Below are positions 36,214 to 44,939 of a stretch of 64,000 bases of DNA, in pieces. Source of the DNA: Tsukamurella sp. M9C (lineage in GTDB: Bacteria > Actinomycetota > Actinomycetes > Mycobacteriales > Mycobacteriaceae). Position numbers and translations under genes: made by a program. The notes beneath the pieces are model-generated. The model was not told the DNA's origin. It was given only the letters and a program-made list of their open reading frames with translations, and did not search any database. Numbering within the stretch: position 1 is the first letter of the stretch; every line of letters begins with the position of its first letter. The stretch is taken from assembly GCF_020169415.1 (NCBI RefSeq), contig NZ_JAIULG010000009.1, positions 1-64,000 on the forward strand. The letters run 5' to 3'.

Positions 36214-37586
36214 CGGACGACTCCCTTCGCGGCGTCGGCCTGCAGGCCGGCCTGGAGGGCCTCCTGCCAGTACTTGTGTTGCACGGGGTACAGGCCCTCG
36301 TCCTCGTTCTTGACGCCGGAGGAGACGACGCCGGTCATGCCGAGCGTCGTCGCGACCTCGTCCGGGCCGGTGAGCCAGTGCTCGGCGCCGCGGCTCATGT
36401 CGTTCCACTGCGCAGCGGTCGCGAGGAAGGTCTTCTGGCAGCTGCGGAACTCCTCGAGGTCGTCCGGCGTCGCCATGCCCGAGGCGTTGAAGAAGTCCTC
36501 GTACTGGCGGATCCGCCAGGAGCGGTTCTCCTTCGACTCGCCCTTCGGGGCGATGCAGTAGATGGTGACCTCCGTCTTGTCCACGCTGATCGGGCGGAAA
36601 TGCCGTATCTGCGTGGAGAACTGGTCCATCAGGTAGACGTTCGGGTACAGGCACAGGTTGCGCGAGCCGCGGACCATGAAGTCGCCCTTGGCCTCACCGA
36701 ACTGCTCCTTCAGCTCGTCGAGCCGGTCCCACAGCGGGCGGTCCTGCGGGTTCCCCGCCCAGGTCCACAGGCACAGGTGGCCGTTCGGGTACGACCAGTA
36801 GCCGCCGCCGGACTTGCCCCACTGGCCCGCGTCCAGCGTCTTGGTGGTGTTGCCCGAGTCGCCCGTGTTGCGGCGGCTGGTGGTGGCCGCGTAGTTCCAG
36901 TGGGTGGCGGTCACGTGGTAGCCGTCGGCGCCGTTCTCCGCCTGCACCTTCCAGTTGCCGTCGTAGGTGTACGTGGACGCACCGCGGAGCACCTCGAGCC
37001 CGTCGGGCGACTGGTCCACCAGCATGTCGATGATGGCCGTGGTGTCGCCGAGGTGCTCCTCCAACGAGGGCACGTCCGGGTTCAGCGAGCCGAACAGGAA
37101 GCCGCGGTAGTTCCCGAACTTCGCGACCTTCGTCAGGTCGTGGCTGCCCTCCTTGTCGAACTGGGCCGGGTAGCCGGCGCCGTCGGGATCCTTGACCTTG
37201 AGCAGCCGGCCGTCGTTGCGGAAGGTCCAGCCGTGGAACGGACAGGTGAGGGTCTTGCGGTTGTCGCTCTTCTTGCGGCACAGCATCGCGCCGCGGTGCG
37301 CGCAGGCGTTGATGAGCAGGTTCAGCTCGCCGTCGGCGCCGCGGGTGATCACCACGGGCTGCCGGCCGATGTAGGTCGTGTAGTAGTCGCCGACCTCGGG
37401 GACCTGGCTCTCGTGCGCGAGGTAGACCCAGTTGCCCTCGAAGATGTACTTCATCTCCAGCTCGAAGGTCTCCTCGTCGGTGAAGATGTTGCGGTTCACC
37501 CGGTAGACACCGTCCGCGGGGCGCTCGTCGATCGCCCGATCGAGCACGTCGGGGGACGGTGTGGGTGAGGGTTCGGTCACGGTCAT
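36210..37586 (-). CDS. benA: Benzoate 1,2-dioxygenase large (alpha) subunit
   Basis: 458 residues. Rieske [2Fe-2S] ligands Cys95-x-His97 and Cys115-x2-His118 are present. The mononuclear iron site is [12 protein letters not shown] (His224, His229). It dihydroxylates benzoate to the 1,2-cis-diol with electrons from the BenC part of the fusion protein. GGAGG lies 7 bases before the ATG at 37586. It is the first gene of the minus-strand ben operon. A Crp/GlxR-like site sits 27 bases upstream. Confidence 0.95.
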   Translation of the reverse strand: MTVTEPSPTPSPDVLDRAIDERPADGVYRVNRNIFTDEETFELEMKYIFEGNWVYLAHESQVPEVGDYYTTYIGRQPVVITRGADGELNLLINACAHRGAMLCRKKSDNRKTLTCPFHGWTFRNDGRLLKVKDPDGAGYPAQFDKEGSHDLTKVAKFGNYRGFLFGSLNPDVPSLEEHLGDTTAIIDMLVDQSPDGLEVLRGASTYTYDGNWKVQAENGADGYHVTATHWNYAATTSRRNTGDSGNTTKTLDAGQWGKSGGGYWSYPNGHLCLWTWAGNPQDRPLWDRLDELKEQFGEAKGDFMVRGSRNLCLYPNVYLMDQFSTQIRHFRPISVDKTEVTIYCIAPKGESKENRSWRIRQYEDFFNASGMATPDDLEEFRSCQKTFLATAAQWNDMSRGAEHWLTGPDEVATTLGMTGVVSSGVKNEDEGLYPVQHKYWQEALQAGLQADAAKGVVR

Positions 37587-37612
37587 GGGAGACCTCCGGT
37601 CGACTGGGTGGC

Positions 37613-37628
37613 TGTGATCCCCATCACC
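37613..37628. promoter_or_regulatory. Crp/GlxR-like site upstream of benA
   Basis: TGTGATCCCCATCACC fits TGTGA-N6-TCACA at nine of ten fixed positions. It is centred about 34 bases before the benA ATG. GlxR is known to act on benzoate and catechol genes in Corynebacterium; use here is inferred. Confidence 0.45.
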
Positions 37629-37792
37629 GTGCCGCGCGGCGTACGGCCCGCGCGCCGGGCATATCGCTAGCAACCCACCAGGGTGCTTTTGCTGCCGCTC
37701 GGGCACCAATCAGGACGTAATAGGTCCTGGTCTTTCCCAATCGATGCTCCTACCGTGAGATGCACATCACATCGACCACCGAGGAGGACGCC

Positions 37793-38698
37793 GTGGAGCT
37801 GCGACACCTGCGCCAGTTCCTGGCCGTCGCGCAGACCGAGCACTTCGGCCGCGCCGCGGACGGGCTGCACATCGCCGGCCCCGCGCTGTCGCGCACCATC
37901 CGGCAGCTCGAGACCTCCCTCGGCACCCCGCTCTTCGAGCGCACCACCCGCCAGGTGGAGCTCACGGAGGCCGGCCGGGTCTTCGCCGGGGAGGTCCGCC
38001 GGATCCTCACCGAGCTCGACGGTGCCGTCGGCCGCGCCCGGCTGATCGGGCAGGGCGCGAGCGGCGTGCTCCGGGTCGGCGTCACGGGCTCCGCCTCGTA
38101 CGGCGTGCTCCCCCGCGTGGTCCGCCGGGTGAAGTCGGTCCTCCCGGACGTCGAGCTCACCATCGACACCGAGATGCTGACGCCGGTGCAGGCCGCCGCC
38201 CTCATCGACGGCCGGCTGGACCTCGCGCTGCTGCGCACCCCGGTCGCCGTCGAGGGCATCGCGCACCGGGTGCTCTTCGCGGAGCCGCTGATCCTCGCGC
38301 TGCCGCAGGGGCACCGGTTCGACGGGGACCCCGACGTCACCGTCGCCGACCTGCAGGACGAGGCCTTCGTGACCTACCCGGCCGATACCGGTTCCGTCGT
38401 CGACGGCGCCGTGGTCCGGACATGCGCCGCGGCGGGTTTCACCCCGCGCCGCGCCCACCAGGTGCCGCAGACCTCCACCCTGCTCGCCCTCGTGGCCGCG
38501 GGCCTCGGCATCGCCCTGGTCCCCCGCACCGCCAGCTCCATCCAGCTCCCCGGCGTGCACTTCGTGGACCTGCCCGCCACCGAGAGCGTCGAGCTCGCCC
38601 TCGCGTGGCGTGCCGCCGACGACTCGCCCCTCCTCGCCCGCGTCCTCGAGGCGCTGGGCGGGACCGACCTCACCGACGAACGGGAGACGGCCGCATGA
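37793..38698 (+). CDS. LysR-type regulator of catechol/benzoate genes
   Basis: 301 residues. The N-terminal winged helix starts VELRHLRQFLAVAQTEHFGRAADGLHIAGPALSRTIRQLE, then the effector-binding domain with two lobes follows. The GTG is chosen because GAGGAGG lies 6 bases upstream and the family nearly always begins ME(L/I)R.LR.F; an ATG 33 bases earlier is not needed. Its stop overlaps catB (ATGA). It probably senses cis,cis-muconate or benzoate like CatR/BenM and acts on the cat genes, the divergent ben genes, or both. Confidence 0.88.
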   Translation: MELRHLRQFLAVAQTEHFGRAADGLHIAGPALSRTIRQLETSLGTPLFERTTRQVELTEAGRVFAGEVRRILTELDGAVGRARLIGQGASGVLRVGVTGSASYGVLPRVVRRVKSVLPDVELTIDTEMLTPVQAAALIDGRLDLALLRTPVAVEGIAHRVLFAEPLILALPQGHRFDGDPDVTVADLQDEAFVTYPADTGSVVDGAVVRTCAAAGFTPRRAHQVPQTSTLLALVAAGLGIALVPRTASSIQLPGVHFVDLPATESVELALAWRAADDSPLLARVLEALGGTDLTDERETAA

Positions 38699-39807
38699 CC
38701 GACCTGCGCATCACCGCCATCGAGGCGATCCCGTACCGGATCCCCTACGTCAAGGCGCTGAAGTTCGCCTCCGGCGAGGTGACCCACGCCGACCACGTGC
38801 TGGTGCGGGTGCACACGGCGGGCGGCCTCGTCGGCCACGCCGACGCGCCGCCGCGGCCCTTCACCTACGGCGAGACGCAGGCCGGGATCGTCGCCGTGAT
38901 CGACGGGATCTTCGCCCCGCAGCTCGTCGGGCTCGACGCCGACCGGCGCGCCGTCCTGCACGCCCGGATGCACCGCACCGTCGGCAATCCCGCGGCGAAG
39001 GCCGCCGTCGACATGGCGGTGTGGGACGTCCTCGCGCAGGCCTGGGGCACCTCGGTCAGCCGCGCCCTCGGCGGCCACACCGACCGCATGCGGGTGTGCC
39101 ACATGCTCGGCTTCGACGCGCCCGCCGCCATGGCCCAGGAGGCCTCCGCCGTCCGGGACCGCTACGGCATCACCACGTTCAAGGTGAAGGTGGGGCGCCG
39201 CCCCGTCGATCTCGACGTCGACGTGGTGCGCGCGCTGCGGAACACCCTCGGCGACAAGGCCGAGCTGTACATCGACGGCAACCGCGGCTGGACGGCCTCG
39301 GAATCGCTCCGCGCCCTGGACATGCTCGCCGACGCCGGCCTCACCCTGGCCGAGGAGCTGTGCCCCGCGGACGACGTGCTCGGCCGGCGGCGGCTGGTGG
39401 CGAACTGCCGCATCCCGTTCGTCGGCGACGAATCCGTCACCACCCCGGCGGAGATCACCCGCGAGCTGCTCGGCGGCGGCGCCACCGCCGTCTCCATCAA
39501 GACCGCCCGCACGGGATTCACCGGCTCGCAGGAGATCCTGAACCTCGCCACCGGCCTCGGCGTGGAGGTCGTGATGGGCAACCAGATCGACGGCCAGCTC
39601 GGCACCGCCTGCACCGTGGCCTTCGGCGCCGCCCACGCCGCCACCAGCGCCCGCGCCGGCGAGCTCTCCAACTTCCTGGACATGGCCGACGACCTGCTGA
39701 CCGAGCCGCTCCGCATCGTCGACGGCGAACTGGCCGTTCCCTCCGGTCCCGGGCTCGGCGTCACCGTCGACCCCGACAAGCTCGCGCACTACCGCCTCGA
39801 CGGATAG
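38695..39807 (+). CDS. catB: Muconate cycloisomerase CatB
   Basis: 370 residues, enolase superfamily. The Lys-x-Lys pair is Lys163-Val-Lys165 (TTFKVKVG), metal ligands are about Asp194 (YIDGNRGW), Glu220 and Asp245 (VGDES), and the second base is Lys269 (SIKTARTG). It turns cis,cis-muconate into muconolactone. Coupled by ATGA to the LysR gene and followed by catA and catC, the usual actinobacterial catRBAC order. Confidence 0.93.
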   Translation: MTDLRITAIEAIPYRIPYVKALKFASGEVTHADHVLVRVHTAGGLVGHADAPPRPFTYGETQAGIVAVIDGIFAPQLVGLDADRRAVLHARMHRTVGNPAAKAAVDMAVWDVLAQAWGTSVSRALGGHTDRMRVCHMLGFDAPAAMAQEASAVRDRYGITTFKVKVGRRPVDLDVDVVRALRNTLGDKAELYIDGNRGWTASESLRALDMLADAGLTLAEELCPADDVLGRRRLVANCRIPFVGDESVTTPAEITRELLGGGATAVSIKTARTGFTGSQEILNLATGLGVEVVMGNQIDGQLGTACTVAFGAAHAATSARAGELSNFLDMADDLLTEPLRIVDGELAVPSGPGLGVTVDPDKLAHYRLDG

Positions 39808-39821
39808 CCCCGTCCCCCTGA

Positions 39822-40714
<893 letters not shown>

Positions 40715-40715
<1 letters not shown>

Positions 40716-41005
40716 TGGCGCTGTTCGCGGTGCGCATGGACGTCGCCATCCCCGACGACGTGGCCCCGGCGGTCCGGGCCGAGACCATCGCCACCGAGAA
40801 GGCCTACAGCCAGGAGCTGCAACGCGGCGGCGAGTGGGTCCACATCTGGCGCATCGTGGGTCAGTACTCCAACATCTCGGTCTTCGACGTCGCCGACAAC
40901 GAGCGGCTGCACGAGATCCTCTGGGGCCTGCCGCTGTTCAAGTGGATGACGGTGGAGGTCACGCCGCTGGCCGGCCACCCGTCGGACATCGCGCTCGATG
41001 GCTGA
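40715..41005 (+). CDS. catC: Muconolactone delta-isomerase CatC
   Basis: 96 residues, the usual size of this decameric ferredoxin-like-fold enzyme. MALFAVRMDVAIPDDV at the start, EWVHIWRIVGQYSNISVFDVADNERLHEIL in the middle and LPLFKWMTVEVTPLAGHP at the end are family marks. Moves the double bond of muconolactone to give 3-oxoadipate enol-lactone. Overlaps the following hydrolase gene by 8 bases. Confidence 0.95.
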
Positions 41006-41807
41006 GCGGGTCCTGCAGACCCGGCACGGCCCCGTCGGCGCCACCGTGGCGGGCGAGGGTCCGACGGTGCTGCTGCTGCACGGCTTCCTGTTCTCCCGCG
41101 CCATGTGGGCCCCGCAGCTGGCCGCGCTCGCGGACGCCGGTTTCCGGGGCGTCGCGGCCGATCTGCTCGGCTTCGGCGACACCGCCCCCGCGCCGCCGGG
41201 TGGCGAGATCCCGCTGCACCACCACGCCGAGGCCGCGCTCGATGTGCTCGACGCGCTCGGGGCCGAGGGATTCACGGCGGTCGGCTACTCGATGGGCGGC
41301 CAGGTGGCGCTCGAGCTCGTGGACCTCGCCGGCCCACGGCTCGAACGCCTCCTGCTCAGCGACACCTTCGCCGGGCTCGACGCCCCCGAGGTCCGGGCCG
41401 CACGGTACGCCCTCGCGGACCGGCTCGAGGCCGAGGGCACCGTCCGGTACGGGGAGGAGTTCCTGCCCGCCGTGCTCGGGCCGACGACCGTCGCGACGCG
41501 GGCGGAGGTGTGCGAGCTGGCCCGCGCGATGATCGCCGCGGCGCCCCCGGCCGGTGCGGCGGCGGCCCTGCGCGGCCGGGCCGGACGGCGCGACCTCACC
41601 GCGGTCGCGGGCGGGTTCGGCGGCACGGCTCGGGTCGTGGTGGGCGCGGAGGACGTCTTCGACGCCGGCGTCCTGGGCGCGGGCCTGGCCGCGGCGCTCG
41701 GCACCGTCGACCCGCACGTGCTCCCGGGCGCCGGGCACAGCCCGTCGCTGGAGACGCCCGAGCTCTTCGACCCGCTGCTCCTGGACCTCCTCCGGGCCGC
41801 ACGGTAG
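40998..41807 (+). CDS. Alpha/beta-hydrolase, probable 3-oxoadipate enol-lactonase
   Basis: 269 residues. VLLLHGFLFSRAMW (oxyanion), GYSMGG (nucleophile Ser near 97), and the late GAGHSPSLE with the catalytic His. As the product of CatC is 3-oxoadipate enol-lactone, a coupled hydrolase after catC is best read as the lactonase (CatD/PcaD). The overall sequence is not a close PcaD match by eye, so another ester substrate remains possible. It is the last gene of the cat operon; succinyl-CoA transferase and thiolase are not in the window. Confidence 0.7.
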   Translation: MAERVLQTRHGPVGATVAGEGPTVLLLHGFLFSRAMWAPQLAALADAGFRGVAADLLGFGDTAPAPPGGEIPLHHHAEAALDVLDALGAEGFTAVGYSMGGQVALELVDLAGPRLERLLLSDTFAGLDAPEVRAARYALADRLEAEGTVRYGEEFLPAVLGPTTVATRAEVCELARAMIAAAPPAGAAAALRGRAGRRDLTAVAGGFGGTARVVVGAEDVFDAGVLGAGLAAALGTVDPHVLPGAGHSPSLETPELFDPLLLDLLRAAR

Positions 41808-41811
41808 CGCG

Positions 41812-42213
41812 TCAGGCGCCGTAGACCCGGGACCCGACCCGGACGACGGGGCGGCCGCGCGCCACCGCCCAGCGCCGCGCGCCGCTGCGCACCGACTCGA
41901 CGGCGACCCACGCGCGCTCGGTCTCCGTGCCGTGGGCTCGCAGGTGATCGACGTACGCGCGGGCGTCGTGGGCGGAGCAGTCCGCCTTCGGGTGCGCCGC
42001 GGCGTAGCCGACGAAGCCGCCCGGCCAGCCCGGCAGGGTCTTCAGCGCCGGGAGCGCCCTGGCCGCCGAGCCCGCGCGCTTCACCGCGAGGACCCGGGCG
42101 GTCAGGGCCGCGCCGCCGGCGTCGAAGCCCGCCGGCACCCGGCCGGCGAGCAGATCGGTGAGCACCGCCGCCTGGCGGTGCCGCAGCCGGCCCCGCGCCT
42201 CAGGAGGAACCAC
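41812..42213 (-). CDS. MNIO-cluster partner protein candidate (SCO6045-like)
   Basis: 133 residues from a GTG at 42213, which overlaps the mini-protein gene by 14 bases; an in-frame GTG 16 codons earlier is an alternative. The pattern GRLRHRQAAVLTDLLAGRVPAGFDAGGAAL, KRAGSAARALPAL, then helical HDARAYVDHLRAHG resembles short proteins encoded next to DUF692 genes in actinomycetes. In TglHI and MbnBC a second protein presents the precursor to the MNIO enzyme, so a similar role is proposed. One Cys (ADCSAHD). The comparison is from memory and unverified. Confidence 0.6.
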   Translation of the reverse strand: MVPPEARGRLRHRQAAVLTDLLAGRVPAGFDAGGAALTARVLAVKRAGSAARALPALKTLPGWPGGFVGYAAAHPKADCSAHDARAYVDHLRAHGTETERAWVAVESVRSGARRWAVARGRPVVRVGSRVYGA

Positions 42214-42478
42214 AGCTGCTCGAACTGCTCGACGAGCTGGACCCGCAGCTGCTGGAGCCACAGCTGCTCGCGCTGCAGTTGGAGCCGGAATCGTGGCCCG
42301 AGTGGTGCGAGCCGCCGTCGGAACCGCCGAAGAACCAGGCCGAGCCGCCGCCGTCGCCCGACGAGCCGCCGCGCCGGCGGGACCGCCCGCCGCGCCGCCC
42401 GCCGCTCTGGCCTCCCGCGGCGGAGACGCACACCGCGATCACCGCGAAGAGCACGAAGAGAACCACCACTGCTTCCAT
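42200..42478 (-). CDS. Membrane-anchored Ser/Gly/Cys-tail mini-protein, putative RiPP precursor
   Basis: 92 residues. One N-terminal membrane helix (2-21, VVVLFVLFAVIAVCVSAA). A basic Gly/Arg stretch (24-37) would be cytoplasmic by the positive-inside rule. A Gly/Ser/His segment leads to a Ser tail with Cys68, Cys73, Cys78 and Cys89, three of them in the repeat SCGSS. GGAGG lies 6 bases before the ATG. It starts 21 bases after the MNIO gene. MNIO enzymes modify Cys in peptides, and actinobacterial MNIO loci often carry membrane proteins with Gly/Cys-rich tails (TIGR04222 type), so this is the likely substrate. Confidence 0.7.
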   Translation of the reverse strand: MEAVVVLFVLFAVIAVCVSAAGGQSGGRRGGRSRRRGGSSGDGGGSAWFFGGSDGGSHHSGHDSGSNCSASSCGSSSCGSSSSSSSSSCGSS

Positions 42479-42499
42479 CTCGCACCTCCCGATCGTCGT

Positions 42500-43396
42500 T
42501 CAGTCGATCTCGAGAACCTCTCGTAGGCACAGCATCTCGTGCCGAACGGCGGATTCGATCACGGACTCGTCACGTTCCAGCAACACTCCGGGCAACGTGC
42601 TCCCACCTGCGGAAACGCCCCCAAGAGAACGCTGTGAATCGCGCCAGACCGCAAGCAGATCCAGAACTTCCGGACATATCGGGTCGGCGTGGGTGTCGAG
42701 GTAGAGCCCCTTGTCGAAGCGTCCGCCCGCGATGTGCACGTAGGCGACGGCCTCCAGCGGGTATCGCCGCAGCTCCGCGGCGGCGTCCGCCCCGCGGGCC
42801 GTGCACGAGGCGTAGACGTTCGCGAGGTCGAGGACCAGGCGCACCCCGGTCCGGTCGACCAGCTCCCGCAGGTACGCGGGCTCGTCGTAGTGGTCCTCGG
42901 GCCACGCGAACAGGGCGGCGATGTTCTCCAGCGCGAGCGGCACGGGCAGCGCCGCCTGCGCGGCGCGCACGTTCTCCACGAGCACGTCGAGCGCCTCGGC
43001 GGTGCGCGGGGCCGGCATCAGGTGGCCGGCCTCCAGGACATCGTCGTGGGGCCCGGGCGCGTCCTCTGCGGGATCGTCGTCCAGCCCGACGGTGCCCGCC
43101 CGCACGAAGGCGACGTGCTCGCTGACGAGCGGCGCGTCCAGCGCCACCGCGAGGTCGGCGAGCCGACGCAGCCGGGCGGGATCGGGGAGGTCGGCGCCCG
43201 CGATGCCGAGCGTGACGCCGTGCGGCACCACCGTGACGCCGAGGCCCGCCAGTTCCGTCAGCTCGGCGGGGAGGGCGGCCGGGTCGACGTTCTCGGCCAC
43301 GATCTCGGTGAAGGCGACGGAGCCCGACCGCGCACCGTCGAGCAGCATCCCGGCGAGCTCGGGCCGCCACGCGGCCGAGACGCCGGAGATCCCCAT
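42500..43396 (-). CDS. DUF692 multinuclear non-heme iron oxidase (MNIO)
   Basis: 298 residues, TIM-barrel. Expected metal ligands are all visible: Glu35 (AEN), His59 (VVPHGVTLGIAG), His94 (SEHVAF), Glu157-Asn158 (LENIA), Asp190 and Asn193 (LDLANVYAS), His221 (YVHIAGG), His236 and Asp238 (DTHADPI). Characterised relatives (MbnB, TglH, ChrH, bufferin enzymes) oxidise Cys residues of ribosomal peptides. Its ATG overlaps the stop of the aminotransferase gene (TGATG), so it is translated from the ferredoxin-aminotransferase mRNA. The likely substrate gene follows at once. Confidence 0.88.
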   Translation of the reverse strand: MGISGVSAAWRPELAGMLLDGARSGSVAFTEIVAENVDPAALPAELTELAGLGVTVVPHGVTLGIAGADLPDPARLRRLADLAVALDAPLVSEHVAFVRAGTVGLDDDPAEDAPGPHDDVLEAGHLMPAPRTAEALDVLVENVRAAQAALPVPLALENIAALFAWPEDHYDEPAYLRELVDRTGVRLVLDLANVYASCTARGADAAAELRRYPLEAVAYVHIAGGRFDKGLYLDTHADPICPEVLDLLAVWRDSQRSLGGVSAGGSTLPGVLLERDESVIESAVRHEMLCLREVLEID

Positions 43397-44496
43397 CAGG
43401 CCAGGCGCTGGGCGGCGGCGGCGATCCGCTCGTCCGTCGCGGTCATCGCGATCCGCACGTGCTGCGCGCCCTGCGGGCCGTAGAACTCGCCCGGCGCGGC
43501 GAGGATGCCGCGCTCGGCCAGCCAGTCGACGGTGTCGCGGCAGGGCTCGCCGCGCGTCGACCACAGGTACAGCCCGGCCTCGGAGTGGTCCACCGTGAAG
43601 CCCGCGCCGCGGACCGCCTGCAGCAGCACCGCGCGGCGGGCGGCGTAGCGGGCGCGCTGCTCGGCCTCGTGCTCGTCCACCGAGAGGGCGTAGGTCATGG
43701 CGGCCTGCACCGGGAAGGGAACGATGGCGCCGGCGTGCTTGCGCACCGCGGCCAGCTCGGCGATGAGCGCGGGATCGCCCGCGAGGAAGCCCGCGCGATA
43801 GGACGCGAGGTTCGAGGTCTTCGACAGCGAGTGGATCGCGATCAGACCGGTGGTGTCGCCGTCGCAGACGCGCGGATCGAGCACCGAGACGGGCTCGGCC
43901 TCCCAGGCCAGGCCCAGGTAGCACTCGTCGGACGCGACGATCGCGCCGCGTTCGCGGGCCCACTGCACCACCTTGCGCAGGTGGTCGACGCCGAGCACCT
44001 TGCCCGTCGGGTTCGACGGGGAGTTCACGAAGACCAGCGCCGGCCGTTCCGGGCCGAGCTGGGCGGTACCGTCGGCCCGCACCGGCCGGGCCCCGGCGAG
44101 CAGCGCGCCCACCTCGTAGGTGGGGTACGCGACCTCGGGGATCACGACGACGTCATCGCTTCCGAGCCCGAGTTGCGACGGCAGCTGCGCGATCGCCTCC
44201 TTGGTCCCGATCACGGGCAGGATCGCGTTCTCCGGCAGCGCGACGGTGCCGTACCGGCGGCTCAGCGCCTCCGCGGCGGCCTCGCGCAGCGCGAGGGTGC
44301 CGATCGTGGCCGGGTAGCCGGGGAACGCGGAACCCTCGTAGAGGGCGCGGCGGATGGGCTCGGCGACCGGGTCGACGGGGGTGCCGACGGAGAGATCGAC
44401 GATGCCGCCGACGTGCGCCGCGGCCTTCGCCTTCGCGCCCGCCAGGGTGTCCCACGGGAAGTTCGGCAGGCCGGACGCCACGGGCACGCGCGGCAC
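43396..44496 (-). CDS. dapC: DapC-type succinyldiaminopimelate transaminase
   Basis: 366 residues, class I/II PLP aminotransferase. LSVGTPVDPV, FPGYPATIGTLALREA, NSPSNPTGKVLG, SDECYLGL and the PLP lysine in HSLSKTSNLASYRAGF are seen. Directly after fdxC, as Rv1178 after Rv1177. Such genes are annotated as succinyldiaminopimelate transaminase; with dapE and dapD also in the window this fits lysine synthesis, though the exact substrate is inferred. GTG start two bases after the ferredoxin stop. Confidence 0.88.
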   Translation of the reverse strand: MPRVPVASGLPNFPWDTLAGAKAKAAAHVGGIVDLSVGTPVDPVAEPIRRALYEGSAFPGYPATIGTLALREAAAEALSRRYGTVALPENAILPVIGTKEAIAQLPSQLGLGSDDVVVIPEVAYPTYEVGALLAGARPVRADGTAQLGPERPALVFVNSPSNPTGKVLGVDHLRKVVQWARERGAIVASDECYLGLAWEAEPVSVLDPRVCDGDTTGLIAIHSLSKTSNLASYRAGFLAGDPALIAELAAVRKHAGAIVPFPVQAAMTYALSVDEHEAEQRARYAARRAVLLQAVRGAGFTVDHSEAGLYLWSTRGEPCRDTVDWLAERGILAAPGEFYGPQGAQHVRIAMTATDERIAAAAQRLA

Positions 44497-44498
44497 GA

Positions 44499-44831
44499 TC
44501 AGTGCTCGGTGTCGGTGTTCATGGGCGGGAGCGCCTTGATGAAGGGGTGGTCGTAGTCGATCTTCCCCTGCTTGGCGGCGCCGCCGGGCGAACCGATCTC
44601 GTCGAAGAAATCGATGTTCGCGCTCACGTACTCGGCCCACTCGTCCGGCACGTCATCCTCGTAGAAGATGGCCTCGACGGGGCACACGGGCTCGCAGGCG
44701 CCGCAGTCCACGCACTCATCGGGCTGGATGTACAGCATCCGGTTGCCCTCGTAGATACAGTCGACGGGGCACTCCTCGATACATGCCTTGTCGAGCACAT
44801 CCACACAGGGCTCTGCGATGGTGTACGTCAC
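44499..44831 (-). CDS. fdxC: Seven-iron ferredoxin FdxC/FdxA type
   Basis: 110 residues. Two cluster motifs: Cys9-x7-Cys17-x3-Cys21 (with Cys25) for the [3Fe-4S] side and Cys40-x2-Cys43-x2-Cys46-x3-Cys50 for [4Fe-4S]. The C-terminal extension (about 60-110) is typical of actinobacterial 7Fe ferredoxins. AAGGAG lies 8 bases before the GTG. Low-potential electron carrier. First gene of an operon that goes on to dapC, the MNIO gene and the mini-protein, so it may supply electrons for MNIO reduction; this is inference. Confidence 0.93.
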   Translation of the reverse strand: MTYTIAEPCVDVLDKACIEECPVDCIYEGNRMLYIQPDECVDCGACEPVCPVEAIFYEDDVPDEWAEYVSANIDFFDEIGSPGGAAKQGKIDYDHPFIKALPPMNTDTEH

Positions 44832-44922
44832 CTGTCATCTCCTTCGCACCGACTGCTTCCACCCGACAGTATTCCGCGCCGCTGGAACGTGTCACAAAGA
44901 AGTGTCGCCTAACCTGCCGGTG

Positions 44923-44938
44923 TGTGATTTCATTCACC
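44923..44938. promoter_or_regulatory. Crp/GlxR-like site at the nupC start
   Basis: TGTGATTTCATTCACC fits TGTGA-N6-TCACA at nine of ten fixed bases, as does the benA site. It ends one base before the nupC GTG. A TAACCT box at 44910-44915 would put the transcript start on the site, so binding should repress. Confidence 0.4.
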
Positions 44939-44939
44939 A

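Noticed and set aside
42158-42526. Plus-strand open frame opposite the Cys-tail mini-protein
   Set aside because: Composition is Ala/Arg-rich noise, and the minus strand has the better ribosome site and operon placement.
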